DNA from: Hymenobacter sp. YC55
Lineage (GTDB): Bacteria; Bacteroidota; Bacteroidia; Cytophagales; Hymenobacteraceae
Direction: 5' to 3'
Assembly (NCBI RefSeq): GCF_029433095.1
Contig: NZ_JARNTX010000012.1
Coordinates: forward strand, 1 to 64,000
DNA length: 64,000 bases
Shown here: piece by piece, positions 42,650 to 52,043 of the stretch
How the letters are laid out: each line of letters opens with the position of its first letter
Numbering within the stretch: the stretch's first letter is position 1
Notes under the pieces: model-generated
What the model was told of the DNA's origin: nothing
The model's input: the letters and a program-made list of their open reading frames with translations, nothing else
Database searches by the model: none
Made by a program: the position numbers and the translations under genes

Positions 42650-45331
42650 TTAGTCAAGCTTCACTTGGGTTCCGGTCAGGGTCAGATCGGTTTTCAGCAC
42701 CTTGCCGGCCGACACATCGGCGGCCAGCGGCTGACTACCGCCCACAAATACCTGCACTTGCTCGGGAAGCTCGACCCGCTGGGCCTGCTCATTGAGGCGT
42801 GAGAGCTGCCGTGGCGTGAGCGTAAACTCCACTGTTTGCTTGGCGCCCGGCGCGAGGTTGAGGCGGCGAAATCCTTGCAGGGCGTGGCGCACCCCGCGGC
42901 TCGCGGCGCCCGGATGCCGCACGTAGAGTTGCGCCACCTCGTCGCCGGCCCGCTGACCGGTGTTTTGCACTTCCACGCTAACCTTAATCGGCTGGCCGGT
43001 TACCGTCTTCGACAGCACTTTCAAGTTGTTGTATCTGAAGGTGGTGTAGCTCAGGCCGTGACCAAACGGGAAGAGTGGCTCCCCGGTAAAGTAACGATAC
43101 GTGCGGCCCGCCATGCTGTAGTTGTCGAAGGCCGGCAGTTGGCTTTCCGACTTGTAGAACGTAACTGGCAGACGGCCAGCCGGGTTATAGTCGCCGAACA
43201 GCACATCAGCTAGGGCAGTGCCGGTGGCTTGTCCGCCGTACCAGCTGTTAACGATGGCCGGCAGGTTTTGCGCTTCCCAAGGGCAACCAAGCGCGCTGCC
43301 CGTCATCATCACGAATACCACCGGCTTGCCGGTGCTGTGCAGCACTTTTAGCAACTCAGTCTGCACCTTGGGCAACGCAATGCTGGTCCGGTCGCCGCCG
43401 CTGAAGCCTTCCACGTTCACTTTCATTTCTTCACCTTCGAGCCGGGGCGAAATGCCGCCTACAAATACCAGCGCGTCGGCATCCTTTACCTGCGCCCTAA
43501 TGGTGGCCGCATTCATGGGCACTACGTGGGCGCCGCTAAACTTAAGAATGGTGCGGCTTGTGGCCTGGAAGTATTCGATTTTCAGGTTTAGCTTCTGGCC
43601 GGCCTGTACTTTCATCGTGTGCTGGGTGGTCGAAACGCCGCGGCTTTTCCAGTTGTCGAGCACCAGCTTGTCGTCAACAAACAGCCGGTAGCCGTCGTCG
43701 CCGGTTAGTTGGAAAGCCATTTCCTCGGTCTTGGTCGGCGTGAACGTGGTCTGGTAGCGGGCCGACACATTCTCGGACGGCAGGCCCGGCACAATTTCTT
43801 GCTTGACGTTGGCTAGGTACCGGTCCAACCCTGCTTCTTGCTGCGTAGCTACCGGCTGGCCTTCCAGATTAGTGCCTTTGAAGTATTCGGCTTTGAAGCC
43901 TGACTTGCCTCCGTACGTTAAGTTCTGGTTGATGTCGAAAGATTCGTAGACAGTGTTGCTGGCGTAATCGACGCCCTGAATGTAGCTCACTTGCGTGCCA
44001 GGACCCACCTTGGCCCGAATGCCTTCCAGCGGCGTCACGTTGTTGGTTGGGAAGCCGTTGTAGTTGCCGAGCTGCACGGCGTCGTTGTCGGCGTTAGGAC
44101 CGAGTACCACAATCTTTTTTAGGTTTTTGCGCAGCGGCAGTGTGTTCTTCTCGTTTTTGAGCAGCACCACAGATTCGCGGGCCATTTTCAGGGCGTGGGC
44201 TTGGTGCGGCTGGCTTTCCACCACGCTCATCGGAATCTGGGCGTATTTCACCCGCTCCACGGGGTCGAACATACCTAGCTGAAAGCGGATTTTGTAGAGC
44301 CGCTTCACCGACACATCGAGTTGCTGCTCGGTTATGAGCCCTTTTTGTACCGATTCGAGCAAGGAGTTATAAGTAAACAGCTTGCCGGTGGCGCACTCGA
44401 TGTCGGTGCCGTGCAGTACGGCGTTGGCCGCTGCCGTGGCCGCGTCGGGGTCGGTTTTGTGGTGCTGCCAGAAGTCGTTTAGGCCGTCGCAGTCGGAGGT
44501 GACGTAGCCTTGGAACTGCCATTTCTTGTAGAGAATGTCGTTCATGAGCTTGTCGCTGCCGCAGCAGGGCTGGCCGGCATAGGCGTTGTAGGCACACATC
44601 ACCCCGGCCACTTTGGCGTCCACAATCAGGTCGCGGAAAGCGGGCAGGTAGGTGTCCCACAAGTCATAGTCACTGATTTGGGCGTTGAACTCGTGGCGCG
44701 ACGGCTCGGGTCCGCTGTGCACGGCAAAGTGCTTGGCGCAGGCCGTAATCTTGAGATACTTTGGATCGTCGCCCTGAAAGCCTTTCACTAGCGCAGAACC
44801 GAGTTGCCCGGTCAGATACGGGTCTTCGCCGTAGGTTTCCTGTCCTCGGCCCCAGCGCGGGTCACGGAAGATGTTGATGTTGGGAGTCCAAAACGTTAGG
44901 CCTTGGTAGATGCCCCGCTCGCCGCGCCGCGCGTATTCGTGGTGCACGGCCCGCGCTTCGTCGGAGGTGATGGTGGCCATGCGCAACATGGCATCCTGGT
45001 CGAAGGTAGCGGCCATGCCAATGGCCTGCGGAAACACCGTGGTTTTCAAACTGGTACGAGCCACACCGTGTAGGGCCTCATTCCACCAGTTGTAAGCCGG
45101 AATCCCGAGCCGATCAATGGCCGGCGAGGCGTTGAGCATCTGCGAAACCTTTTCGGGCAGCGTCAGCCGGCCCACCAAATCATTGACGCGCTGGTCGATG
45201 GGCAGATCAGGGTTCTGAAAAGGGAGTTGTTCGGTTATGCCCAGCTGGGTGGCCACTGGGTGGTTGCTTGCGAATTGAGCGCCCGTGAATGTGAGCAGCA
45301 GCAAGCCAAGTAAAGGTTTAAGTGGTTTCAT
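42650..45331 (-). CDS. GH3 family beta-xylosidase/beta-glucosidase with PA14 insertion
   Basis: Secreted or periplasmic glycosidase of 893 residues that releases terminal xylose (or glucose or arabinose) from oligosaccharides. Signal peptide at 1-22. The GH3 N-terminal barrel contains WWNEALHGVAR, the FWTPNINIFRDPRWGRGQETYGEDPYL block and the nucleophile Asp280 in GYVTSDCDGLNDFW, the SDCD form typical of plant and bacterial xylosidases. The C-terminal sandwich domain is split by a PA14 module at about 475-610 (GFKAEYFKG, FQLTGDDGYRLFVDDKLVLDNW cut here: GDDGYRLFVDDKL). A fibronectin III-like domain closes the protein (LKVLSKTVTGQPIKVSVEVQNTG, broken: KVSVEVQNTGQRAGDEVAQLY). Sits between GH8 and GH51 genes. 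Confidence 0.95.
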   Translation of the reverse strand: MKPLKPLLGLLLLTFTGAQFASNHPVATQLGITEQLPFQNPDLPIDQRVNDLVGRLTLPEKVSQMLNASPAIDRLGIPAYNWWNEALHGVARTSLKTTVFPQAIGMAATFDQDAMLRMATITSDEARAVHHEYARRGERGIYQGLTFWTPNINIFRDPRWGRGQETYGEDPYLTGQLGSALVKGFQGDDPKYLKITACAKHFAVHSGPEPSRHEFNAQISDYDLWDTYLPAFRDLIVDAKVAGVMCAYNAYAGQPCCGSDKLMNDILYKKWQFQGYVTSDCDGLNDFWQHHKTDPDAATAAANAVLHGTDIECATGKLFTYNSLLESVQKGLITEQQLDVSVKRLYKIRFQLGMFDPVERVKYAQIPMSVVESQPHQAHALKMARESVVLLKNEKNTLPLRKNLKKIVVLGPNADNDAVQLGNYNGFPTNNVTPLEGIRAKVGPGTQVSYIQGVDYASNTVYESFDINQNLTYGGKSGFKAEYFKGTNLEGQPVATQQEAGLDRYLANVKQEIVPGLPSENVSARYQTTFTPTKTEEMAFQLTGDDGYRLFVDDKLVLDNWKSRGVSTTQHTMKVQAGQKLNLKIEYFQATSRTILKFSGAHVVPMNAATIRAQVKDADALVFVGGISPRLEGEEMKVNVEGFSGGDRTSIALPKVQTELLKVLHSTGKPVVFVMMTGSALGCPWEAQNLPAIVNSWYGGQATGTALADVLFGDYNPAGRLPVTFYKSESQLPAFDNYSMAGRTYRYFTGEPLFPFGHGLSYTTFRYNNLKVLSKTVTGQPIKVSVEVQNTGQRAGDEVAQLYVRHPGAASRGVRHALQGFRRLNLAPGAKQTVEFTLTPRQLSRLNEQAQRVELPEQVQVFVGGSQPLAADVSAGKVLKTDLTLTGTQVKLD

Positions 45332-45577
45332 AAAGATGGAAAAGTGGGAGAGCGTCTTTTACAGGTCGTTGGTGTTGTGGTCATATGGAAGCACAACATG
45401 CCGTCACCGTCGCTTCAAGTAACTGGGCTCAGCAGCTTGGTGGGTAGTAACCTCGGCTGCCGAGCACCGTCTGATTTTCAGTTTTGCAAGAGCCTTTTCG
45501 GGCTAGCTTAAGCAGCTGGAAAGCACTAGTCCTTAGCTAGTCACTAGCTTTTCAAGCAGTGTGCCCGAGGCAATAAC

Positions 45578-47209
45578 CTATTTCAGCTCCAGCACTACCA
45601 CCGACTGAGGGGGCAGCTCTACAGCTAGATTGCCGCCGCGCTTCTTAGCCCCGCCGAAGCTGGCAAGCTTCACCTTGTTCGGATTCTCGAACGTATTGTA
45701 ATCGTTGACTTTAGAAGAGGTCAGAATGCGCCCCGAAACGGTTTTCCAATTCACGCCAGCTAGAGTCGTTTCCAGCTTCAGCGTCTTCTTGGTATCCAGA
45801 TTTACCAGCGAGATATGCACTGCGCCGCTGGCATCCTTCGAGGCCGAGGCGTTGAGAGCGGGCAGCTTCTGGCCGTCTAGTTCGTACTCGGGGCTGGTGA
45901 ATTGTAAGGGCAAGTACTGCGCATCCTGGTGCACCTGATAAAGGTCGAAGACGTGGTAGGTGGGTGTGAGCAGCACCTTCTCTTTATTGGTGAGCACCAA
46001 GGCTTGCAGCACGTTCACGGCCTGGGCCAGGTTGGCCCCACGCACCCGGTCGCAGTGGTTGTTGAAGATGTTGAGCGTGGTGCCCGCTACCAAGGCGTCG
46101 CGCAACGAGTTTTGCTGGTACAGAAAGCCAGGATTGGTGCCAGGCTCCACATCGGTCCACACACCCCACTCGTCCACGAGCAAGGCCACCTTCTTGTCTT
46201 TGTCGTACTTGTCCATGATGGCGGCGTGCTTGGCTACCACCGCGTCCATTTTCAGGCAGTTCTTCATGGTGTTGAAGTACTCCTGCTCCGTAAAGCCGGT
46301 GGCTTTGCCCTTGCTGCCCGTCCAGCTGCCCGTGGGCAGTGTGTATTGGTGCAGCGTAAGGCCCCACATTTGGTTGAGCGGAATGTTCTTCATGCACGTC
46401 TCAGTCCAGTGCGCATCGTCGCCGTTGGCTCCGCTCACAATTTTCTTGAGCGGGGGCGAAGCTGGGTAGCTGTGGGCAAAAGTGGCGTAGCGCTTGTACA
46501 CGTCGGTGTAGTATTCGGCCGTCATGTTGCCGCCGCAGCCCCAGCTCTCGTTGCCGATGCCCCACCAGCTGACCTTGTAAGGTTCAGCTTGCCCATTTTT
46601 CCGGCGCTCCAGCACCAGAGGCGTGTCGTCGTTGGAATTGAGGTACTCCATCCAGCCAGCCATTTCCTGCACGGTGCCGCTGCCCACGTTGGCCGCCAGA
46701 TAGGGCTCAGTGTTAAGCAGCTTACACAGCTCTAAAAACTCGTGGGTTCCGAAGCTGTTGTCTTCCAGGTTGTTGCCCCACCACATGTTCAGCATTTTGG
46801 GCCGCTGAGCCGTAGGGCCTATGCCGTCGCGCCAATGGTAGGTATCGGCGAAGCAACCACCAGGCCAGCGTAGGTTCGGCACCTTAATCTTGCGCAGCGC
46901 CTCCACAATATCCATTCGAATCCGGCCTTGCTTGGGTACGTTCAGCTGCTCATCAACCCAGAAACCGTCATAGATGCAGCGGCCCAAGTGTTCAGCAAAA
47001 TGCCCGTAGATGTGTTTGCTGATAACTTGTTTGGGGTCGCCAGCTTGTACGGTTACGGGTATCGTCTGTGCTGATACTGTGGACGAAGCCCCATAACCGA
47101 GACCTATGCCAACCGCGGCTGCTAGCTTTGCAAACGTTTGCCGGTGCAAAAAAGGCATCTTGAAAGCGGCCGAAGTCGCTAGTGTTCGTGTGAAGTTTAG
47201 GCTGATCAT
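45578..47209 (-). CDS. GH51 family alpha-L-arabinofuranosidase
   Basis: Removes arabinofuranosyl side chains from arabinoxylan and arabinan. The 543-residue protein has an N-terminal export signal (a second possible start MPFLHRQTF at residue 18; SAQ cleavage region near 47). The barrel carries IYGHFAEHLGRCIYDG, PNLRWPGGCFADTYHWRDGIG, the acid/base Glu221 in WWGIGNESWGCGG and the nucleophile Glu347 in LLVDEWGVWTDV, then the C-terminal beta-sandwich ending SVVVLELK. GH51 enzymes are often cytoplasmic, but an exported form is common in Bacteroidota. It is the upstream neighbour of the GH3 gene, 246 bases apart. Confidence 0.95.
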   Translation of the reverse strand: MISLNFTRTLATSAAFKMPFLHRQTFAKLAAAVGIGLGYGASSTVSAQTIPVTVQAGDPKQVISKHIYGHFAEHLGRCIYDGFWVDEQLNVPKQGRIRMDIVEALRKIKVPNLRWPGGCFADTYHWRDGIGPTAQRPKMLNMWWGNNLEDNSFGTHEFLELCKLLNTEPYLAANVGSGTVQEMAGWMEYLNSNDDTPLVLERRKNGQAEPYKVSWWGIGNESWGCGGNMTAEYYTDVYKRYATFAHSYPASPPLKKIVSGANGDDAHWTETCMKNIPLNQMWGLTLHQYTLPTGSWTGSKGKATGFTEQEYFNTMKNCLKMDAVVAKHAAIMDKYDKDKKVALLVDEWGVWTDVEPGTNPGFLYQQNSLRDALVAGTTLNIFNNHCDRVRGANLAQAVNVLQALVLTNKEKVLLTPTYHVFDLYQVHQDAQYLPLQFTSPEYELDGQKLPALNASASKDASGAVHISLVNLDTKKTLKLETTLAGVNWKTVSGRILTSSKVNDYNTFENPNKVKLASFGGAKKRGGNLAVELPPQSVVVLELK

Positions 47210-47583
47210 TCAGGATGGGGAATTCTTATTTATGAAATGGTTAGAGGTCAAATTCAACTTGCAGCATTCCGGAGGGTAACCATTAGCAGAAAAGTAATCG
47301 AGCTAAGCAAACAATCGATTGACTTGCTTGGCAACGCACCTACTACATAATGCTGGCCCTCGTGGTTAAGGCTACACTAGCTTCAACCACCTCGCTGACG
47401 AAAGCTTAGGCGGGTCGTAAAATAGCAGCTATTCGGGAAAAAGTTGTTTTTCAGAATAGCGGTTGAATTAAACTATGAAATCCGACAGAGCAGACTACAG
47501 GCTTGAATTGCCCACTTCAACAAACGTATTCTGTCGGTGCCGGCGGCTACGAAGCCTAGCTCTTTGGTATTGCGCTTGACAAT
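47210..47583. other. Intergenic region upstream of the GH51 gene
   Basis: About 370 bases presumably holding the GH51 promoter. No clear operator was seen and no gene is supported. Confidence 0.55.
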
Positions 47584-48210
47584 TTATTTGGTGACAGGAG
47601 GCTTGCTGATAGAAAAGTCCTCGAATTCGACCGGAAAGCCCTTGCCATCGGGGGCGGCGCACATAAGGCCAATCTGCACTTTTTTACCCGGTGTGGGGGG
47701 GAAGTAAGCTAGGCGTAGCATCCGAAAATCCTTGTTATCGAAAGAGTACTGGATTTCCACATAGTCGCCCTTGCGCAACAAGGTGAGCCACACGGCGGCC
47801 GGACTGTCTTGCCGCGGCACCACCGACCAGTCGGATACCTCACGCGTAACAACAGCGCTTACGTTCTGGACCCCTTTGACGTACTCGATACCGGTTTTGA
47901 TCCAGTTTTTCTCGTCCAAGCGGATCATGAGTCCAGCTTGGTCGTAGAGGTCTTGGTAGTGTCCTACTACCTTCACTTTCGCCACAAAATCACCTTCGTG
48001 TTCTTGGTAGAGAAAGTGCCCATTGTCGCGGATGAAGCCGTAATGCGTGACCCGCCAAAAATCAGTACCGCCGTCAACTTGCACCTGCACCTTGGAGGCG
48101 GTGATAGTAGCTTTTTTCGGGGCATTCAACCAGCGCATGGCAGGCAGGGACTGCGCCGAAACCGAGAAAGCGCCTAGGGCTAAGACAGCGGAAAGCAAAA
48201 GGACTTGCAT
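47584..48210 (-). CDS. DUF1349 domain protein (concanavalin-like, secreted)
   Basis: A 208-residue exported protein with signal peptide MQVLLLSAVLALGAFSVSAQS. It matches DUF1349, a concanavalin-type beta-sandwich: a VDGGTDFWRVTHYGFIRDNGHFLYQEHEGDF-type start (TDFWRVTHYG, GHFLYQEHEGDF), YQDLYDQAGLMIRLDEKNWIK, SAVVTREVSDWSVVP and FPVEFEDFSI at the end. Such domains are usually carbohydrate-binding or accessory lectin-like modules. The next upstream ATG would add 36 non-signal residues. It is the first minus-strand gene of the arabinoxylan cluster. Confidence 0.87.
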   Translation of the reverse strand: MQVLLLSAVLALGAFSVSAQSLPAMRWLNAPKKATITASKVQVQVDGGTDFWRVTHYGFIRDNGHFLYQEHEGDFVAKVKVVGHYQDLYDQAGLMIRLDEKNWIKTGIEYVKGVQNVSAVVTREVSDWSVVPRQDSPAAVWLTLLRKGDYVEIQYSFDNKDFRMLRLAYFPPTPGKKVQIGLMCAAPDGKGFPVEFEDFSISKPPVTK

Positions 48211-48581
48211 GAACAGAGGTTCGTTTGGTAACGGGCGTAAGCTAAAGAGAAATCTGCACCGCCGGCACTGAATAAGGCCGTATCCCGCTGCTGACCTTGT
48301 CTGAGCAGTACTTGACATCAGCTATAGACACCTGTCCCTCTTGCCTTTATGTAGCAGCTTCACCGGCATGGCACCAGTGAAGTTGCAATGGAAACCCATA
48401 CTGCTCTGCCCTGATATCCGACAAAGTTTAGGCTCGGGCATGCTTGACACACGGTTATAAGTGCCAGTAGAGTCAGTGTTTACTTGTAGTACAGGCGTTT
48501 CTGGGCTTTTGAAGAGAGGCACTGTCTTGAATCAGTTCAAGCCCTACCTTTAGCGTTCTTACCACTGGTTGTTCTTGTCTT
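48211..48581. other. Divergent intergenic region between DUF1349 and cobQ
   Basis: About 370 bases with promoters for both directions. I looked for a cobalamin riboswitch before cobQ and saw none of its conserved boxes. Confidence 0.55.
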
Positions 48582-50054
48582 ATGCTTCGTCCCATCATGT
48601 TTGTCGGCACCGCTTCCGACGTGGGCAAAAGCGTTATCACAGCCGGGTTTTGTCGAATTTTCCGGCAAGACGGCTACCGGCCAGCCCCGTTCAAGGCTCA
48701 GAACATGTCGTTGAACAGCTATGCCACGCCCGAAGGCTTGGAAATCGGGCGGGCGCAGGCCATGCAAGCGGAAGCCGCCGGCGTGCCCTGCCACGTCGAT
48801 ATGAACCCGGTGCTGCTCAAGCCCACCTCCGACCAAGCCTCACAAGTGGTGCTCAACGGCCAGCCCATCGGCACGCAGTCGGCCTATGAGTACTTCCGCG
48901 AAAATGACCGACACGAGCTGTTTGTGGCCGCAACTCAAGCTTTCGACCGGCTGGCCGCGCGCTTTTCGCCGGTGGTGCTGGAAGGTGCAGGCAGCATTTC
49001 GGAGCTGAATTTGAAGCGGCGTGACATCACCAACTTACGCATGGCTCGCCACGCTGGTGCCGCTACCTACCTGATTGCTGACATTGACCGAGGCGGCGTA
49101 TTCGGCAGTGTGTACGGCACGCTGGCCCTGTTGGAACCCGAGGAAAAAGCCTGCATCAAAGGCATTCTGATCAACAAGTTCCGGGGTGATGCCCGGCTGT
49201 TTGCCGACGGCCGCCAGCAGCTGGAAGCCCTGACGGGGGTGCCCGTGGTGGGCGTGCTGCCCTACTTCCGCGACATTTTTCTGGAAGAAGAAGACTCGGT
49301 GGCGCTGGCTCGCAAGCAGCGTGGCACGGGGCCTGCCAGCCGCGTGCAGGTGGCTGTGGTACTGTTAGGCCGCATGTCCAACTTCACCGACTTCGACGTA
49401 CTCGGCCACGACCCGCGCGTGCACCTGTTCTACACCCACGACGCCAGCGAAATAACCGAAGCCGACATTATTATCCTGCCTGGCAGCAAGAATACCATCG
49501 ACGACCTGATAACACTGAAAAACAGCGGCTTGGCCGCGGCCATCGTGCAGGCACACCGCGCCGGCAAAACCGTGGTGGGCATTTGCGGTGGTTACCAGAT
49601 GCTAGGCCGCTCAGTGGAAGACCCCGCGGGCATGGAAAGCCACGTGGCCGCTACTGCCGGCCTCGGGCTGCTGCCCGTACGCACCGTATTGCAGGGCACG
49701 AAAACCACCGAACAGCGGCGCTTCGCCTTCCGCGACCAAGCCTCAGCCGACTGCCAGGGCTACGAAATTCACATGGGCACTACTACCACTGATGGCCCTG
49801 CGCAGCCCGTGGCTACCCTCGCTAATGGTACCCCCGACGGCTATTTTGCTGGCCCAAGCTGCTGGGGCACCTACCTGCACGGCATCCTCGACAACCCCGT
49901 CGTGGTAGACCAGTTGTTAGCGCCCTACGCAAAAGCAGTGACGAGTGCGCCGTTTGATTTTGCGGCTTTCAAAGACGAGCAGTTCAACCGCTTGGCGGCT
50001 CTTATCCGCGAGAACGTAGATATGCCGCAGATTTACGCCGCACTGCAACCTTGA
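48582..50054 (+). CDS. cobQ: Cobyric acid synthase
   Basis: Glutamine-dependent amidation of four carboxylates of adenosylcobyrinate a,c-diamide. The 490-residue protein has the N-terminal P-loop-like FVGTASDVGKSVITAGFCRIF, the family block PFKAQNMSLNSYATPEGLEIGRAQ, the LLKPTSD segment and ADIDRGGVFGSVYGTL. The C-terminal class I-type glutaminase domain carries VVGICGGYQMLGRSV with the nucleophile Cys and the distal His in GTYLHGILDNP. It begins a three-gene run (cobQ, aminotransferase, cbiB) on the plus strand. Confidence 0.97.
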   Translation: MLRPIMFVGTASDVGKSVITAGFCRIFRQDGYRPAPFKAQNMSLNSYATPEGLEIGRAQAMQAEAAGVPCHVDMNPVLLKPTSDQASQVVLNGQPIGTQSAYEYFRENDRHELFVAATQAFDRLAARFSPVVLEGAGSISELNLKRRDITNLRMARHAGAATYLIADIDRGGVFGSVYGTLALLEPEEKACIKGILINKFRGDARLFADGRQQLEALTGVPVVGVLPYFRDIFLEEEDSVALARKQRGTGPASRVQVAVVLLGRMSNFTDFDVLGHDPRVHLFYTHDASEITEADIIILPGSKNTIDDLITLKNSGLAAAIVQAHRAGKTVVGICGGYQMLGRSVEDPAGMESHVAATAGLGLLPVRTVLQGTKTTEQRRFAFRDQASADCQGYEIHMGTTTTDGPAQPVATLANGTPDGYFAGPSCWGTYLHGILDNPVVVDQLLAPYAKAVTSAPFDFAAFKDEQFNRLAALIRENVDMPQIYAALQP

Positions 50055-50073
50055 TGTACTTTACCTCTGTTTT

Positions 50074-51105
50074 ATGCTGCACGGCCACGGCGACGACGGC
50101 TACCGCCACTCCTCCCCTATCGTAGCCGATTTTAGTACCAACGTATGGTACGGGGGTGAGCCGGCCGGCTTGAAAGACTATGTGTTCAGCCAGTGGGCCA
50201 ACGTGAACCGCTACCCCGAGGTGCTAGCCGAAAGCCTGTCGGACCAGATAGCCGCTCACCACGGCGTGTCGCCGGCGCAGGTGCTGGTAAGCAGCGGCAC
50301 CACGGAGAGCATTTACTTGGTAGCACAAACCTGGGCTGGGCAGCGCAGCACGGTGCTTACCCCCGCCTTTGCCGAGTACGAAGACGCTTGCCGCCTGCAC
50401 CGCCACCAGTTACACTTTCTGGCTTGGGAAGACTTGCAACTCGACAGTTCTATAGGTAGTGAGTTGCTGTTTGTTTGCAACCCCAACAACCCGACGGGCA
50501 GCGTGCTGACTCCGGAGGTGCTGACTGGTTTGCTGGCCGCCAACCCACGCACCTTGTTCGTGCTCGATGAGGCTTTTATTGAATTCACAGCCAGCATCTC
50601 GTCGGCTATTCCCTTGCTGGAGCAGTTTGATAATCTACTGATCATGCGCTCCTTGACCAAGGTCTACGCTATTCCGGGCTTGCGGCTTGGCTACGTGGTA
50701 GCGTCGGAGAAACTTGTTCACCAGCTTCGCCAGCATAAGGCACCGTGGGCAGTAAATGCTATGGCGGTAGCTGCGGGCCATTTCTTGTTCGCGAATTATG
50801 CTCGGGTGCAGCCACCCATCAGTCAGCTGCTGGCGGATAAGGCCACGCTGAGTGCTCAGCTAAGCGCAAACGCTGGGCTTGAAATCTTCCCCAGCCACAC
50901 ACATTACTTTCTGGGTGCCACGCGGCGCGGCACGGCCGCCGAGCTAAAGCACTGGCTTGTAACCCACCACGGGCTGCTGATTCGGGACGCGGCCAACTTC
51001 CGGGAACTCACGCCGGCCCACTTCCGCATCGGCACGCGCAGCCCGACCGATAATCAACTCCTCGTAAACGCCCTGCAAGCATGGACCACCCTTTCGCCCG
51101 CCTAG
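50074..51105 (+). CDS. cobD: Threonine-phosphate decarboxylase-like PLP enzyme (CobD/CobC type)
   Basis: Makes (R)-1-amino-2-propanol phosphate, the arm that links the corrin ring to the nucleotide loop. The 343-residue class I/II aminotransferase-fold protein opens with LHGHGDDGYRHSSPIVADFSTNVW-type sequence (ADFSTNVWYGG), and has FVCNPNNPTGSVLTPEVL, FVLDEAFIEF and the PLP lysine in IMRSLTKVYAIPGLRLGYVV. The start resembles CobD (HGGN/H-x-D near the N-terminus) more than HisC, and the genomic position between cobQ and cbiB makes CobD/CobC the best call. HisC activity cannot be excluded by eye. It overlaps cbiB by 25 bases. Confidence 0.88.
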   Translation: MLHGHGDDGYRHSSPIVADFSTNVWYGGEPAGLKDYVFSQWANVNRYPEVLAESLSDQIAAHHGVSPAQVLVSSGTTESIYLVAQTWAGQRSTVLTPAFAEYEDACRLHRHQLHFLAWEDLQLDSSIGSELLFVCNPNNPTGSVLTPEVLTGLLAANPRTLFVLDEAFIEFTASISSAIPLLEQFDNLLIMRSLTKVYAIPGLRLGYVVASEKLVHQLRQHKAPWAVNAMAVAAGHFLFANYARVQPPISQLLADKATLSAQLSANAGLEIFPSHTHYFLGATRRGTAAELKHWLVTHHGLLIRDAANFRELTPAHFRIGTRSPTDNQLLVNALQAWTTLSPA

Positions 51106-52043
51106 CTGCACCCCTAACAGCGGGCTACCTGCTCGACCTGCTGCTGGCCGACCCCGAAAACTGGCCCCATCCGGTGCGTATTTACGGTACTCTCATTGCA
51201 GCCGGTGAGCGGGAGCTAAACCACGGCCCGTACCGCTTCGGCAAAGGAGCCGTGCTGGCCGGCGGCTTAGTGGGTGGCACATTCCTCCTGTTCAAGCTGC
51301 TTGATAAAGTTTGGGAGAAAGCACCACCAGCTCTGGGAATTGCTATCAACAGCGCCTGGGTGTTCTATGGGCTGGCCAACGCCGGTTTGGTGCGCGAAGG
51401 GCGGGCAGTATTCGAGGTGCTGGACCAAGAGGGCTTGGAAGCCGGCCGTCGCCAGCTGGCCCGCATCGTGGGCCGCGACACCACTCAGCTCGACGTTCAG
51501 CAAATCCGCACCGCCGTCCTCGAAAGCCTGGCCGAAAACCTCAGCGACGGGGTGGTGGCACCGCTATTTTACTACGCGCTGGCCGGTGTACCGGGCCTGA
51601 TGGCGTACAAGATGGTCAACACCCTCGACTCGATGGTGGGCTACCGCAACCCACGCTACGAGCTGTTTGGCAAGTTTGCTGCCCGCCTTGATGATGTAGC
51701 TAACCTAGTGCCGGCCCGGCTCACGGCGGGGCTGTTGGCGGCATTGGGCGGGAGCAAGCGGGGCTGGCGCTTTATTCTACAGTACGGCAATCAACACAAA
51801 AGCCCTAATTCTGGCTACCCCGAAGCGGCAATGGCCGGCGTGCTTAACTGCCGCTTCGGGGGTCCCAATTACTACCACGGCCAGCTCGTGCCCAAACCAT
51901 ACATCGGCGATAACCCACGCTTAATAGCACCCGACGAAATCAACCGGGTGGCCCGCCTCAACCACAGCGTGTGCGCGGTAATGGTAGCCGGCATTGTCGG
52001 GGCACTATGGTGGCGCCTAAGCCAGCGCAAGCACGGTGGCTAG
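51081..52043 (+). CDS. cbiB: Adenosylcobinamide-phosphate synthase
   Basis: Integral membrane enzyme that attaches the aminopropanol phosphate to adenosylcobyric acid, 320 residues. Family landmarks are AGYLLDLLLADPENWPHPVRIYG at the N-terminus (shown split: LLDLLLADP, HPVRIYG), GRDTTQLDVQQIRTAVLESLAENLSDGVVAPLFYY (core: ESLAENLSDGVVAPLFYY), TLDSMVGYRNPRY and SPNSGYPEAAMAGVL. It overlaps the aminotransferase gene by 25 bases, a sign of coupled translation. Its stop and that of the convergent cbiA share the single tetranucleotide CTAG at 52040-52043. Confidence 0.96.
   Translation: MDHPFARLAAPLTAGYLLDLLLADPENWPHPVRIYGTLIAAGERELNHGPYRFGKGAVLAGGLVGGTFLLFKLLDKVWEKAPPALGIAINSAWVFYGLANAGLVREGRAVFEVLDQEGLEAGRRQLARIVGRDTTQLDVQQIRTAVLESLAENLSDGVVAPLFYYALAGVPGLMAYKMVNTLDSMVGYRNPRYELFGKFAARLDDVANLVPARLTAGLLAALGGSKRGWRFILQYGNQHKSPNSGYPEAAMAGVLNCRFGGPNYYHGQLVPKPYIGDNPRLIAPDEINRVARLNHSVCAVMVAGIVGALWWRLSQRKHGG

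Noticed and set aside
47130..47141. GCAAACGTTTGC palindrome (PurR/LacI-like) inside the start of the GH51 gene
   Set aside because: Lies within coding sequence for QTFAK; probably codon-driven coincidence, no regulator near.
48211..48581. Possible cobalamin riboswitch before cobQ
   Set aside because: No B12 box or GCCACTG-like core was found on reading the region.
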